A DNA stretch of 64,000 nucleotides, from contig NZ_ABLD01000002.1 of assembly GCF_000172415.1 (NCBI RefSeq), positions 248,001 to 312,000 of the forward strand. Reading direction: 5' to 3'. Source of the DNA: Paraburkholderia graminis C4D1M (GTDB lineage: Bacteria > Pseudomonadota > Gammaproteobacteria > Burkholderiales > Burkholderiaceae). Shown here in pieces: positions 1-8,393 of this stretch (within the stretch, counting starts at the first letter, position 1; each line of letters starts with the position of its first letter). A model generated the notes under the pieces. It did no database searches, was not told the DNA's origin, and worked only from the letters and a program-made list of their open reading frames with translations. A program made the position numbers and the translations under genes.

Positions 1-698
1 GCGTCATTGAGGTCGTACACAGACTTGAGCCACGTGGCCGCCCTTAGATATTGTCCAGCCCCCAGCCAGTTTGATTCAAGATTTGCCCGTAGCATTTTCT
101 TTCCAGCTTCAAAAAGATCTTCGGCATCGAATTCATGCCTCGCACGGTGAAGACAAAGCGCGTAACCGAACTCTCGCGGCTTTAGGGTTTTCGTCAGCAG
201 TATTTTCTGTGGCCCCAACCAGCGTTCGAACATGTCAACCCCAGCCTCGAAGCCGTCGTTGTGCTCCCCTCCCTGGTAAGCAAACGCCATGTAGTCGTCG
301 AGGCCCAGGTTGATAATTTCGTTCGTTGGCCACGGTCTCTGTTCGAATCGCCACGCGGCCTCCTCGAATACGCGCGCAGCATCCCAGTGCCCCTCTGCAT
401 TCCAGCCGGTTTCAAGCCACTCACCTGTCGCGCGCGCCCAATGAAGCTCCATGCGATGAAAGTTCGCGTCAACTCCGAATTTCTCATCGCGGCTAATCGC
501 TGCATCAAGCCAATGATTGGCACGTGGGATCACTGGCGCGATCTGTTGTGCATAACCGACGAGCCACGCGCGTACGACCTCTCCAAGCGTGCTTGCGGCC
601 ACGTTTCCCATTGGTCGCGATTCGTCGAATTCCGTGCTTAGAGCCCGCCTCACAGCATTATCGGAGACTTCCCTCACTCGAATCGGATCAAATTTCAT
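1..698 (-). CDS. Partial hypothetical protein, possibly immunity-like (C-terminus beyond window edge)
   Basis: Reading the minus strand from the ATG at 698-696 gives 232 codons with no stop before the window edge, so the C-terminus is missing. The protein starts MKFDPIRVREVSDNAV and is soluble, acidic and rich in Trp, Glu and Asp, with no signal peptide or membrane segment. Its start overlaps the stop of the short ORF upstream as ATGA, which suggests translational coupling. A Trp-rich acidic cytosolic protein coupled behind the short end of another gene fits an immunity protein after a toxin; TsiT-like (Imm52) proteins beside Tox-REase-5 toxins are one family to test. That assignment is inference. 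The open frame is certain, the function is not known. Confidence 0.6.
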   Translation of the reverse strand, partial: MKFDPIRVREVSDNAVRRALSTEFDESRPMGNVAASTLGEVVRAWLVGYAQQIAPVIPRANHWLDAAISRDEKFGVDANFHRMELHWARATGEWLETGWNAEGHWDAARVFEEAAWRFEQRPWPTNEIINLGLDDYMAFAYQGGEHNDGFEAGVDMFERWLGPQKILLTKTLKPREFGYALCLHRARHEFDAEDLFEAGKKMLRANLESNWLGAGQYLRAATWLKSVYDLND

Positions 699-937
699 TT
701 TTGTTCGTCCGCCGGATTAAATCGCCAATTGTCGACGATTCTGGTTGAAACTTCGAACGTCCGAAAGTGGCCGATCACTGCCGGCTGTTTCCGCGATTGA
801 TGCTCTCTCAACACTGACGGTGGCTTTGGCTGGACGGTTTCCCGCAACGGCAGCGGACAGACCTCAGCGTGCATCGCTTCGACTGTGTAGATTTGCATTG
901 CACGTCGTATGCAGTCTTTAAGAACGCCGCTCTTAGG
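695..937 (-). pseudogene. Short ORF coupled to the gene at 1-698; possible 3' remnant of a larger gene
   Basis: The minus strand is open from an in-frame stop (938-940) to a TGA at 697-695 that overlaps the next start. The peptide ends ...GHFRTFEVSTRIVDNWRFNPADEQK and reads like the end of a normal soluble protein. An ATG exists at 898, but coding-like sequence continues upstream of it to the in-frame stop, as expected if the 5' part was lost. If the downstream gene encodes an immunity protein, this would be the tail of its toxin. A free-standing small coupled gene is the alternative. Confidence 0.35.
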
Positions 938-1301
938 TCACTGGAAGCGAGGGCGGAGTTCCATCGTTAAGAAGTTGATGAGTTAGCCATCCTGATTTGT
1001 CTTTACACCGGGTGCTGATGTCAATCTGTGAATCAGCCGCTCGATGGAAGGGTGTCCTTCGTCGACCGCTTACTGCACGTCACCCAGTCCGCATATTCCG
1101 TCAGCGGCACGACTTGAGCAGAACACTTTCGTCGTCATGCCTGTGAACGCGCTTCATGAGCGGATCGCAGCTATCGACGGTGCACAGAACGTCGGCGACT
1201 TCGATGGCTGCGCCACAGTCCATCTACGATGACCTCAGCTTCCGAACCGGCCGCTCCGCACTGCATATCAGCCGCTGGTATGCAGTGCCTGAGCCCAGCG
1301 G
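938..1301. other. Non-coding gap, no gene recognised
   Basis: About 360 bases between a truncated ORF and the 3' end of the SDR gene. Short open frames occur on the plus strand, but none has a recognisable protein, a ribosome site or a coding bias. It may be scar sequence from the event that truncated the ORF to its left. Confidence 0.4.
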
Positions 1302-2150
1302 CTACCCATGCCGCAAACCGTCTACATCGGTCGAATGCGCCAGTTCCTTTTGGGCCTCGAGCATGGTGAGACGCTCAGTCAGGGCTTTATGAACGAGTGC
1401 ATACGCGTCACTCCCCAACGTCAGCCGCTTCGGCGCCGGCTGCTGGTCCGCCGATGCGATAATCGCCGAAGCAACCTTGCGTGGATCGCCCGGAAACATG
1501 GCGAGGCCGGCTGTCGCCGTCATGCGGCGAAATTCTCCTGCAGGCGTCTTGTCATACACGTCCAATGCCTGCGCCATGTCCGCGCTCGATGAGGCGAAAC
1601 TGGTGCGCGATGCGCCAGGTTCGACCAGCGTCACTTCGATGCCAAACGGGGCGATCTCCGGCATCGTACCTTCGAAAAAGCCCTCAATGCCCCACTTGGT
1701 GGCGGCGTAGACGCCCATGGTCGGGTACGCCGCCTGGCCAACTGACGACGAAATCTGGATGATTCGACCGCCACCTTGCCGCCGCAGGTTGGGGATCGCC
1801 GCACGCGCAACCTGAATCGAACCAAGCAGATTCGTATCGAGCTGCCGCTCGATCTGCGCGTCTCCGACTTCTTCGGCGGCGCCGAACAAGGCATAGCCCG
1901 CGTTGCTTACGACGACGTCGATACGCGCCAGCTCCGAAAACGCGCGGTCGATGACCCTACGCACCGCTGAGCTGTCCGTGACATCAAGGATGCCGACCCA
2001 AAGACGTTCGCCATATTGCGCGGCAAGGTCCTCGAGAGCATTGGGTTTGCGAACCGTCGCCGCGACGCGGTCGCCGCGCTGGAGAAGGAGCTCTGCAAGC
2101 TCGCGTCCAAAACCGCTACTTGCACCTGTGATGAACCATGTCTTCGACAT
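1302..2150 (-). CDS. SDR family NAD(P)-dependent oxidoreductase
   Basis: A 282-residue classical short-chain dehydrogenase/reductase. The N-terminus carries the cofactor motif TGASSGFG (residues 8-15), then LDVTD, the structural NAG motif, the catalytic Ser in QISSSVGQ and the YAATK active site. The C-terminal EPGASRTSF segment is typical of subgroups acting on small carbonyl substrates; the substrate cannot be read from sequence. It lies downstream of a MarR regulator and an NmrA-like reductase on the same strand, 143 bases after the MarR gene, so it is probably the last gene of that unit. Length and motifs are intact. Confidence 0.9.
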   Translation of the reverse strand: MSKTWFITGASSGFGRELAELLLQRGDRVAATVRKPNALEDLAAQYGERLWVGILDVTDSSAVRRVIDRAFSELARIDVVVSNAGYALFGAAEEVGDAQIERQLDTNLLGSIQVARAAIPNLRRQGGGRIIQISSSVGQAAYPTMGVYAATKWGIEGFFEGTMPEIAPFGIEVTLVEPGASRTSFASSSADMAQALDVYDKTPAGEFRRMTATAGLAMFPGDPRKVASAIIASADQQPAPKRLTLGSDAYALVHKALTERLTMLEAQKELAHSTDVDGLRHG

Positions 2151-2293
2151 TAGATTGTCCTCTGTATGGTTAAGTCGTTCCCGCCGTCAGTCTGCCGCTT
2201 GCAAAGCTGACCTGCCGCAGGGCTACGTTTGAGATCGCAACGCAGGTACTGTCGATTCGAACCGCACAGTCGACGAAACAGCCAGAAAAGCGA

Positions 2294-2752
2294 TCATTCA
2301 AGCGAAGATGCCGTCCCATTGTCGACCTTCATCTGCGCAAGACTGCGACGCAGCACGGCCACATTTTTCGGCCCGTTCAAGACGCTGAACTGATGCTGCG
2401 CCTCGCGCCAGAGCGGCGCCGCCCGTTCAAAAAGACCCGCTCCCTCCGGGGTGAGTTCGACGATTCGAATGCGACCGTCCGTGGGAGACGGCCGCATCGT
2501 CACAAAACCATCGCGCTCCAGAAAACCGATCATCTTTCCCATCGCGGTCCGTTCGATGTCGAGGCGTTCGGCCAGGGCATTGACCGAGGCGCTCCGCTGT
2601 TCATTCAAGGTCGCCAGGATAAGAAATTGCGTGATGCGAAGGCCGGATGGCTGGAGACAGGCGTCGTAAAGACGCGAGATCTGACGTGCCGCCTTCCTCA
2701 CCGCAAAGCAGTTGCATTGATCGACCCCGATGGGTTGGTTTTCCGGCGGCAT
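2294..2752 (-). CDS. MarR family transcriptional regulator
   Basis: A 152-residue winged-helix regulator of MarR size. The recognition region reads SVNALAERLDIERTAMGKMIGFLERDGF, followed by the wing RPSPTDGRIRIVELT, where D-x-R is the family signature. The N-terminus has a Cys pair (QCNCFAVRKAAR) typical of MarR proteins that start with a small ligand- or redox-sensing helix; whether those cysteines sense anything is unknown. It sits 51 bases downstream of the NmrA-like gene and upstream of the SDR gene on the same strand. The likely binding sites are the twin gagcatatgctc-type palindromes at the promoter of this unit, so autoregulation is inferred. Confidence 0.9.
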   Translation of the reverse strand: MPPENQPIGVDQCNCFAVRKAARQISRLYDACLQPSGLRITQFLILATLNEQRSASVNALAERLDIERTAMGKMIGFLERDGFVTMRPSPTDGRIRIVELTPEGAGLFERAAPLWREAQHQFSVLNGPKNVAVLRRSLAQMKVDNGTASSLE

Positions 2753-2803
2753 CTCGTTTCCTCCTCAACGTTAGTTAAATTGCCCACGCTCTTTGCGCGT
2801 TCG

Positions 2804-3685
2804 TCAGGCGAAAGCGCTGCGATACTTCTCAATGAAAGCTGGGACGGAAAGCGCCGGCGTGCCGGTGATCTTCTCGACGGCATCGTTAGTACCCTGAAAC
2901 ACCCCTTCCCGATAGTGCTGCGCGACTTCGACAAGGTGCTGCACAAGGAACGGAGGGAACTTGTACACCTGCTCCATCTGTCGCTTGAAATCTTCTATCG
3001 ATGTCGGAACGTATTCGATCGCCACGCCGAGCACCTCGCTCATCGCTGCAGCGATTTCCGTATGGTTCATCTCCACCGGGCCGTGGAGAGTGTAAGTCTT
3101 GCCGCCATGGCCTGCGGGATTCGCCAGAATGTGGGCAATAACCCGTCCCTGGTCGTCGGTGCTGATTGGGGCATGGCGGCCGTTCGCAAAGGGAAAATCA
3201 ATCTTCTTTCTGGCCCAGATTTCCTTCGCGAAATGCGGGTAGACGAGCCAATCCGCAAAGAAGGTGGGCCGCAGATGCGTCGTAGGCACACCCGACCAGT
3301 CGAAGACCTGCTCCGAAATCCAGTGGTCCTGTGCCGCATGGCTGGTCGACTCTCGCCGCGCCGAAATCTGCGACATGTTAACGATCGCAGTGACGCCAGC
3401 TTCCTTCGCTGCCTGCGCGAAATAGGCTGCAGCGCCAAGAATCCCAGGCGCGATCGGGTGAAGGAAGTAGGCGGAACTGACGCCCTCCATAGCCGCACGG
3501 ATGTCATCGATGTCGGAGAAATCGCCGACGGCGATTTCAACGCCGCGTGCCCTCAGCGCCGCTGCCCGCTCGTCGTCCGAGCGCACGTAAGCGCGTACAC
3601 GCCTGCCCATGTGGAGCAGTTCGTCGATGGCCGCACCGCCGGTACGGCCGGTTGCTCCGCTTACAAGAATGGTCGTTTCGTTCAT
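2804..3685 (-). CDS. NmrA/HSCARG-like NAD(P)-binding protein
   Basis: A 293-residue atypical SDR. The Rossmann motif SGATGRTGG is at residues 9-17, and the VGDFSD and VNMSQISARR segments match the NmrA-like branch that binds NAD(P) as a redox sensor or reduces quinone-like substrates. There is no clear YxxxK pair, which fits the NmrA group. It is the first gene of a probable three-gene unit with the MarR regulator and the SDR, behind a good sigma-70 promoter with two palindromes. A purine-rich AAAGGA ribosome site lies about ten bases before the ATG. The substrate is unknown. Confidence 0.85.
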   Translation of the reverse strand: MNETTILVSGATGRTGGAAIDELLHMGRRVRAYVRSDDERAAALRARGVEIAVGDFSDIDDIRAAMEGVSSAYFLHPIAPGILGAAAYFAQAAKEAGVTAIVNMSQISARRESTSHAAQDHWISEQVFDWSGVPTTHLRPTFFADWLVYPHFAKEIWARKKIDFPFANGRHAPISTDDQGRVIAHILANPAGHGGKTYTLHGPVEMNHTEIAAAMSEVLGVAIEYVPTSIEDFKRQMEQVYKFPPFLVQHLVEVAQHYREGVFQGTNDAVEKITGTPALSVPAFIEKYRSAFA

Positions 3686-3707
3686 GATCTTGATCCTTTG
3701 AAATTAA

Positions 3708-3757
3708 GAGCATATGCTCCTTGCAGTCAATATAGAAGCATATGCTCCTAGTTGCAA
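3708..3757 (-). promoter_or_regulatory. Promoter with twin palindromic operators for the NmrA-MarR-SDR unit
   Basis: On the minus strand a TTGCAA -35 box (3752-3757) and a TATATT -10 box (3729-3734) are exactly 17 bases apart. The spacer holds the palindrome agcatatgct (3737-3746), and the perfect 12-base palindrome gagcatatgctc (3708-3719) lies just downstream of the -10. Two copies 28 bases apart, overlapping the promoter, are what a dimeric MarR-type repressor would occupy. The regulator is inferred to be the MarR protein encoded in the same unit. Confidence 0.75.
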
Positions 3758-3837
3758 GTTCTTTTTGACGCTGATGGCTGGGCAGGCAATTTTCGGGTGG
3801 AATCGTAAGACCTTGCCGTTCTTGAATGAGAGCCGCG

Positions 3838-4341
3838 CTAGGACGCTGCCCTGCCACGAACGACGCCGGGCCGCGCGTTGATCCTCGTGAACCAGGCATT
3901 GAGCAACGGCAATCCAGGCCAGTCGATGTCATACCGCACTGCAAAGGCGCTCGTGTAGGCCCCGATGTCGACGAGTGTGAAGCCGTCGCCCGCCATGTAT
4001 GGGGCGTCACTGAGGAATCGTTCGGCCTGAACGAGAGCCTCGAGCGAGCGGCCGGCTAAAAATCCGGCGCTGTGTTCGTCACCTTCCCGTGTCAGGGAAA
4101 AAGCGCTGCGGTTGCGTGCGATAACTTCAGTGACGAAATAGAACAGGCGCTCGAAAAACAGGCCTGCTGCCGGGCCCGAATCAGGTATTAGCCTTTTGCG
4201 AGATCGACTCGCTGCATACAGCATGATCGCGTTTGACTGGGCGAGGATGAAATCCGCCTGCGCCAGGGCAATGGCCGCTCTTCGGCTGTTGCCTGTTTGC
4301 GCTCCGTGAAGACGGACTGCTGCCACGAGCGGATCTCCCAT
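3838..4341 (-). CDS. Glutathione S-transferase-like protein with an internal deletion
   Basis: A 167-residue GST relative. The C-terminal helical domain is complete (AERFLSDAPYMAGDGFTLVDIGAYTSAF). The N-terminal thioredoxin fold is not: LHGAQTGNSRRAAIALAQAD, the first strand and helix, runs straight into FILAQSNAIMLYAA, which normally comes about 40 residues later. The glutathione-binding V-P segment is therefore missing without a frame break, and usual family length is about 200-210. It is probably non-functional as a transferase, although the reading frame is kept. It stands alone between the NmrA unit and the HD-domain gene. Confidence 0.75.
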   Translation of the reverse strand: MGDPLVAAVRLHGAQTGNSRRAAIALAQADFILAQSNAIMLYAASRSRKRLIPDSGPAAGLFFERLFYFVTEVIARNRSAFSLTREGDEHSAGFLAGRSLEALVQAERFLSDAPYMAGDGFTLVDIGAYTSAFAVRYDIDWPGLPLLNAWFTRINARPGVVRGRAAS

Positions 4342-4492
4342 AACGTTCAGGGCCAGCGCCTTAGTTCATAAGCGCGCCCTTCCAACATCAACTGACACCG
4401 TGGTCGAGCGCGAAAGAGAGGAGCGCAGAAACGCGCTTCGCGCGCCACATCTGTCGTGTCCCAGGCAGAGTGCGCGCTAGCGACGCGTGATG

Positions 4493-5164
4493 TCAGCTTT
4501 CAAACGGAGCATGATTGATCAGATCGCACACGTTCGGAATGTCGAAACCATGTACGTGGCGACGCCCGATATCGGCGATGCCAGTGCCCACAGTCGTATG
4601 GGGTTTCTTTCTCGCAACTTCAGCCAACGCTTCGGTAAACGCCGCTTTAAATCCGAGACGGGGGTAAAGCGCGAGCGTGTCATCGATGAGTGAGGGCGTG
4701 ACTTCGTCCAGAAAGAGTCCAAAGACGTCGAGATGGGCGCCCATATAGACGAGAGCGATTTCTGGCTGCTTGCGGTCGGCGAGGCCGCCAGCAGAGTGAA
4801 GCGCGATTGCGTCCCATACGAGTTCGGTTTTCGATTCCGGGTAGCCATGGGCCAGCAAAAGGCGGCTGGCCGCATCGGCGCCGTCCACTTCAAAGCGTTG
4901 GTCTGCGGCAAATTCATCCGTAAGGCCCAGATCGTGAAGCAGGGACGCGAGGTACACCGCTTCGCGATCGTATTTCAGACCTCGCCTCCTGCCGAGGAAT
5001 TCGGCGAACCACCATGTCCGATGCACGTGATGCATCATCGGTGTGGAATGGACCCTTTCGACGAGCGAAGCGGCTTTGGCGGCGATGTCCGAGTCCGGAG
5101 CACTAACTCCTCCGACAATCACAGGTTCACGCATGGCATGCCCTCCGGACATGTGAAGTTGCAT
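4493..5164 (-). CDS. HD-domain hydrolase, cyanamide hydratase-like
   Basis: A 223-residue HD-superfamily protein. An early His-Arg-Thr (HHVHRT, residues 45-50) and the HD pair in LLHDLGL (H77-D78) are the expected metal ligands, with a further conserved His in WDAIALHSAGG. This pattern resembles the cyanamide hydratase/Ddi2 branch and related small HD hydrolases; the substrate here is not known. The ATG at 5164 gives an N-terminal extension, and MREPVIVGG (ATG near 5134) is a plausible later start. It is divergent from the GlxA-type regulator at 5266 with about 100 bases between, so that regulator is its probable controller. Confidence 0.75.
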   Translation of the reverse strand: MQLHMSGGHAMREPVIVGGVSAPDSDIAAKAASLVERVHSTPMMHHVHRTWWFAEFLGRRRGLKYDREAVYLASLLHDLGLTDEFAADQRFEVDGADAASRLLLAHGYPESKTELVWDAIALHSAGGLADRKQPEIALVYMGAHLDVFGLFLDEVTPSLIDDTLALYPRLGFKAAFTEALAEVARKKPHTTVGTGIADIGRRHVHGFDIPNVCDLINHAPFES

Positions 5165-5265
5165 AGCAGGTCCAGTCTAGATAGTTGGAGGACGGCGGAA
5201 ATGACAGTTTCTGGGCGATTCGTGCCACAATTGCTGCCTATGCATGAACATGCGAATGCGCCTCT

Positions 5266-6303
5266 ATGAGCAAACGGACGAAGCCGCTCGACCCGCCTGC
5301 AGGCGCAACGGCCAAGCGGGTTGTGATATTGGGCTTGCCTCCGGTGGACGCGCTCGATGTGATCGGCCCAGCGGAAGTATTCGCGTGGGCGAATCAGTTG
5401 CACGGCGGCAAAACTGCCCCCTATGCACTCGAACTGGTCTGCGCGGCTGCCGATGTGCATCTGGAGAGCGAAACAGGTATTGGGCTCATGGGGCATCGCA
5501 CTCTCGAACAGGAGCGTAGTGCGAACAAACCGATCGACACGCTGCTCGTGACTGCGGGCTCCAGGACATTCGATCAGCTTGATCAGACAGCCATAGAGTG
5601 GATCCGAATGCGTTCGCAGACAGTACGGCGCGTGTGCTCGATATGTGTCGGAGCGTTTGCCCTGGCTGCTGCAGGCGTTCTGGATGGACGCAGGGCGACG
5701 ACTCATTGGGGCATGGCACGGCGCCTGGCGGAGCACTATCCCAAGGTACAGGTTGATCCGGATCCGATCTGGGTGAAAGACGGCAATGTGTACACGTCGG
5801 CGGGCATATCGTCGGGAATAGACCTCGCGCTTTCCCTTGTGAGCGAAGACCTGGGAAATGACTTCGCTTTGGAGATTGCCAAAAATCTGGTCCTGTTTTT
5901 ACGCCGTCCCGGAGGACAGGCGCAGTTTAGCGTCGCACTTCAGTCACAGCGTACGCATAATTCAAGTCTGGACGAATTGTGCCTCTGGATCGGCGAGCAT
6001 CTGCATATGGACCTTACGGTCGAGATACTGGCAACCCGCCTGTCAACCAGCGTCAGAACGCTGATGCGCATCTTCCAGCGGGAATTGCAGACCACTCCCT
6101 CGAGATACGTCGAAGGCGTCCGGCTCGAATCGGTCTGTCGTTCGCTTGAACTCGGGGAGCGATCGATGGAAGAGATCTGTCGTCGGAGCGGATATCACAG
6201 CGTCGACGTCCTAAGGAAGGCATTTGCACGCCGCTTCGGGGTAAGCCCAAAAGATTACGCGCGGCGGTTCGCGACAAGCAGCGAGCTATCTCAGGTCGGC
6301 TAG
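5266..6303 (+). CDS. GlxA-type transcriptional regulator (DJ-1/PfpI domain plus AraC helix-turn-helix)
   Basis: A 345-residue regulator. Residues about 18-200 form a DJ-1/PfpI-like domain, with the nucleophile-elbow Cys in VCSICVGAFALA followed by GRRATTHW. Residues about 240-335 form an AraC-type double helix-turn-helix (TVEILATRLSTSVRTLMRIFQRE and MEEICRRSGYHSVDVLRKAF, then GVSPKDYARRF). The DJ-1 domain in this family senses an unknown small molecule. It is divergent from the HD-domain hydrolase, suggesting local control of that gene. A second protein of the same architecture is encoded at 10412-11392. Confidence 0.92.
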   Translation: MSKRTKPLDPPAGATAKRVVILGLPPVDALDVIGPAEVFAWANQLHGGKTAPYALELVCAAADVHLESETGIGLMGHRTLEQERSANKPIDTLLVTAGSRTFDQLDQTAIEWIRMRSQTVRRVCSICVGAFALAAAGVLDGRRATTHWGMARRLAEHYPKVQVDPDPIWVKDGNVYTSAGISSGIDLALSLVSEDLGNDFALEIAKNLVLFLRRPGGQAQFSVALQSQRTHNSSLDELCLWIGEHLHMDLTVEILATRLSTSVRTLMRIFQRELQTTPSRYVEGVRLESVCRSLELGERSMEEICRRSGYHSVDVLRKAFARRFGVSPKDYARRFATSSELSQVG

Positions 6304-6441
6304 CATTGGCCGGTTGAGCACGAAGGTGCTTAGTTCTGCGCAGAGCATACTGCGGAATCGGCGCTCGTAGCCTGCTGTATGGCCCGATCTGATAGCTACC
6401 CGAGCTTCTTCCAGGAGGATCAACCGGTCGCCAACGTGCAG

Positions 6442-6558
6442 GCGTTCGTCGCCTTTCTCACGTCGGCCGCATAAGCCGAGTGGATAGCCTATGCGAAGCC
6501 TCCCTTATGCGACACCCGACACGTACTCGACTATCTGGGCCGCTACACCCGACCCACC
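6442..6558 (+). pseudogene. IS91-type transposase relic
   Basis: One frame reads FVAFLTSAA-stop-AEWIAYAKPPLCDTRHVLDYLGRYT. The words WxxYAKPP and VLxYLGRYT are a conserved stretch of IS91-family (Y2) transposases, where they normally continue THRVAIS. Here an in-frame stop falls inside the segment and the match ends after GRYT. Only about 40 codons survive. It is another mobile relic in the left part of the window; the integrase normally linked to this IS type is found degraded at 11735-12226. Confidence 0.6.
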
Positions 6559-6597
6559 GACGCTTGGCTATCTGGTCATGCTCTAGAAATTCGTCGT

Positions 6598-7335
6598 TCA
6601 GGTTTCGCCAGCCGGCGAGTGTACGATCGCTGTCACGTGGAGAGTTCGGGCAATCCGGAAGCCAAGCTCTCTGTACAGGCGAATAGCAGGAGTATTCGTC
6701 GTGAACACGTGCAAGAACGGGATGCGGTCGTGTTGCTGGATCGACGCCGATACATGCTCCACCAGCAGTCGTCCCAACCCCTTGCCACGCCAATCCGGAT
6801 GCGTACATACGGCGCTGACCTCCACGTGCCTGCCCGCGGCCATGCGCTCTCCCGCCATGGCCACAAGTCGCCCTTTCTCGCGAATACCGAAGAAGTTGCC
6901 CAACTCATTCGTGCGCGAATTGAAAGGACCCGGTCGAGTAATCTCGACCAGCTGCAACATATCCGAAACGTCGTCGGGTCCAAGGCGGACAACTCGGGCG
7001 TCGGAAGACTGCCGAAATTTTTTTTCTGCAATCATCTGGTGGCCGTTGGCGTCGAGCGTCACAGCGTAGCCAGAAGGTATCTCTGGTTTCATCGCAGTAA
7101 AGAGGATAAGGCTCTGACCGGGCGGCAACATGGCTGCGATTTGGGCGACGCTCTCTGCACTATATTCACGCGCAGCGCCAAAGGGCGCAAATTCTCGCCG
7201 GTATCTCGCGCCGCCTTTAAAACGTTCGACACACTCCTGCGGCGCTTCCGACAAAGACGCCCAGACTACGTTGGCGAGATACTCATCGGATTCGATATCT
7301 GCTGCTCCGACTACGTCAGTTTTAGGTGGCTCCAT
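6598..7335 (-). CDS. GNAT family N-acetyltransferase
   Basis: A 245-residue protein. The acetyl-CoA-binding core is VSAVCTHPDWRGKGLGRLLVEHV (about residues 172-195), with the Q/R-x-x-G-x-G/A loop RGKGLG, followed by FLHVFTTNTPAIRLYRELGF, typical of the FR47-like GNAT branch. The N-terminal half is poorly conserved and probably forms the partner domain of a double-GNAT fold. The acceptor substrate cannot be told. It is a single gene, with an IS91 relic just beyond its 3' end. Confidence 0.88.
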   Translation of the reverse strand: MEPPKTDVVGAADIESDEYLANVVWASLSEAPQECVERFKGGARYRREFAPFGAAREYSAESVAQIAAMLPPGQSLILFTAMKPEIPSGYAVTLDANGHQMIAEKKFRQSSDARVVRLGPDDVSDMLQLVEITRPGPFNSRTNELGNFFGIREKGRLVAMAGERMAAGRHVEVSAVCTHPDWRGKGLGRLLVEHVSASIQQHDRIPFLHVFTTNTPAIRLYRELGFRIARTLHVTAIVHSPAGET

Positions 7336-7799
7336 GGCGTACTCTTGAGGTTTGGTGATTTTTTTGATTCGGTCGGTATCTTTGATACGGCTTGCATCCG
7401 CTCAAAGGCAGCGGCGCGCTCCAGAGTAGAACGCTGAAGGGCGTCGGCCGCTCGGTCGATCTCAAAGAGGCCTCACACGATGACTCAACGCCTGGCACCT
7501 TCAGTAGCTCGATCGATCTTTCCTTTCTGAATCAACGTCCGAACATGTCACCAGCCCTCAGAACGAGCCGGATGCAGCCCCGCCAGTAGCTTTCCGCAGT
7601 CGCCCGAGTACCTCTCACTCCAATTCGGCCTCGTTTGGCTGAAAGTGAATGACGGTTTTAGGGGCACGGCGCGAAATATGCCACCGTCAATGCCGGCCTC
7701 GCGGCCATCGGGACAACCGCTGAGTGACCAGAATCAGACCCCTGAGAAGATAGATGGGCCCGGCAGGCAGCGCTTTGCCGGACCGTCACGCCCGCTTGT
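7336..7799. other. Gap without a supported gene
   Basis: About 460 bases between the GNAT gene start and the 3' end of the carbonic anhydrase gene. It should contain the GNAT promoter at its left end. Short open frames on the plus strand are low-quality and match no recognised family. No hairpin with a T-tract and no repeat was seen. Confidence 0.4.
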
Positions 7800-8393
7800 T
7801 TATGCTGGCTTCCGGGCTGGAATGTCTCGCACTACTTCAGTCAACTCGCCGGTATCAATGTTGTAGAACAAGCCATAGAGATTGAAATGTTTCGGCACAC
7901 CTGGGCTAGCGCGAAGTAGCTCAACGTCGTATTTGAGCGATTTCTCGTAATCCTCGATGCAGAGGCTATCGTGATCGTACGACTTCGAGATATCCGCGCC
8001 ATGATCGTGATGGAACGCGTCGATAATGCCATCCGCGGTGAAGGCCGTCGCGCCGCAGAAAGAGTGGTGCACCACGACGACATTCTGCATCCGGAAGAGA
8101 AACTCCATTGTCGAAACCGATTGCAGCGCGGCGACAGCCCGGCCACCCGCGTTAGATACGGTAAACAAGGTCGCCGTATGTCCGACCCGGCTGCCATGTT
8201 CGTCGATGATGTTCTCGCCGGGGTAAATCTCCCCAAAATGCTCGGCAACCTTCTTCGGAATTTCGCTTGCCCGAGGATCGAAGCAGTAGACCACGATCGT
8301 CTTCATCGGGATGAACGTGGGTATCAGGTCGCGGATAGTGGATGCGTCGTACCAAGGCTGCTTCCTGAATTGGAAATCATTGAAGTTCGGCAT
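7800..8393 (-). CDS. Beta-class carbonic anhydrase-like protein
   Basis: A 197-residue protein with the zinc-site pattern of beta-carbonic anhydrases: Cys37 with Asp39-Arg41 (CFDPR) and, after about 70 residues, His110 and Cys113 (HHSFCG). Beta-CAs interconvert CO2 and bicarbonate with a Cys2-His zinc site and a catalytic Asp-Arg pair, and all four are visible. It is shorter and more divergent than housekeeping bacterial beta-CAs and resembles the small branch common in fungi and soil bacteria, so carbonic anhydrase activity is probable but other CO2/CS2-type hydrolase chemistry is possible. It stands as a single gene. Confidence 0.8.
   Translation of the reverse strand: MPNFNDFQFRKQPWYDASTIRDLIPTFIPMKTIVVYCFDPRASEIPKKVAEHFGEIYPGENIIDEHGSRVGHTATLFTVSNAGGRAVAALQSVSTMEFLFRMQNVVVVHHSFCGATAFTADGIIDAFHHDHGADISKSYDHDSLCIEDYEKSLKYDVELLRASPGVPKHFNLYGLFYNIDTGELTEVVRDIPARKPA

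Noticed and set aside
2393..3751. Long plus-strand open frame of 452 codons
   Set aside because: It is the complement of the MarR and NmrA-like genes; composition is Arg/His-rich, no family and no ribosome site.
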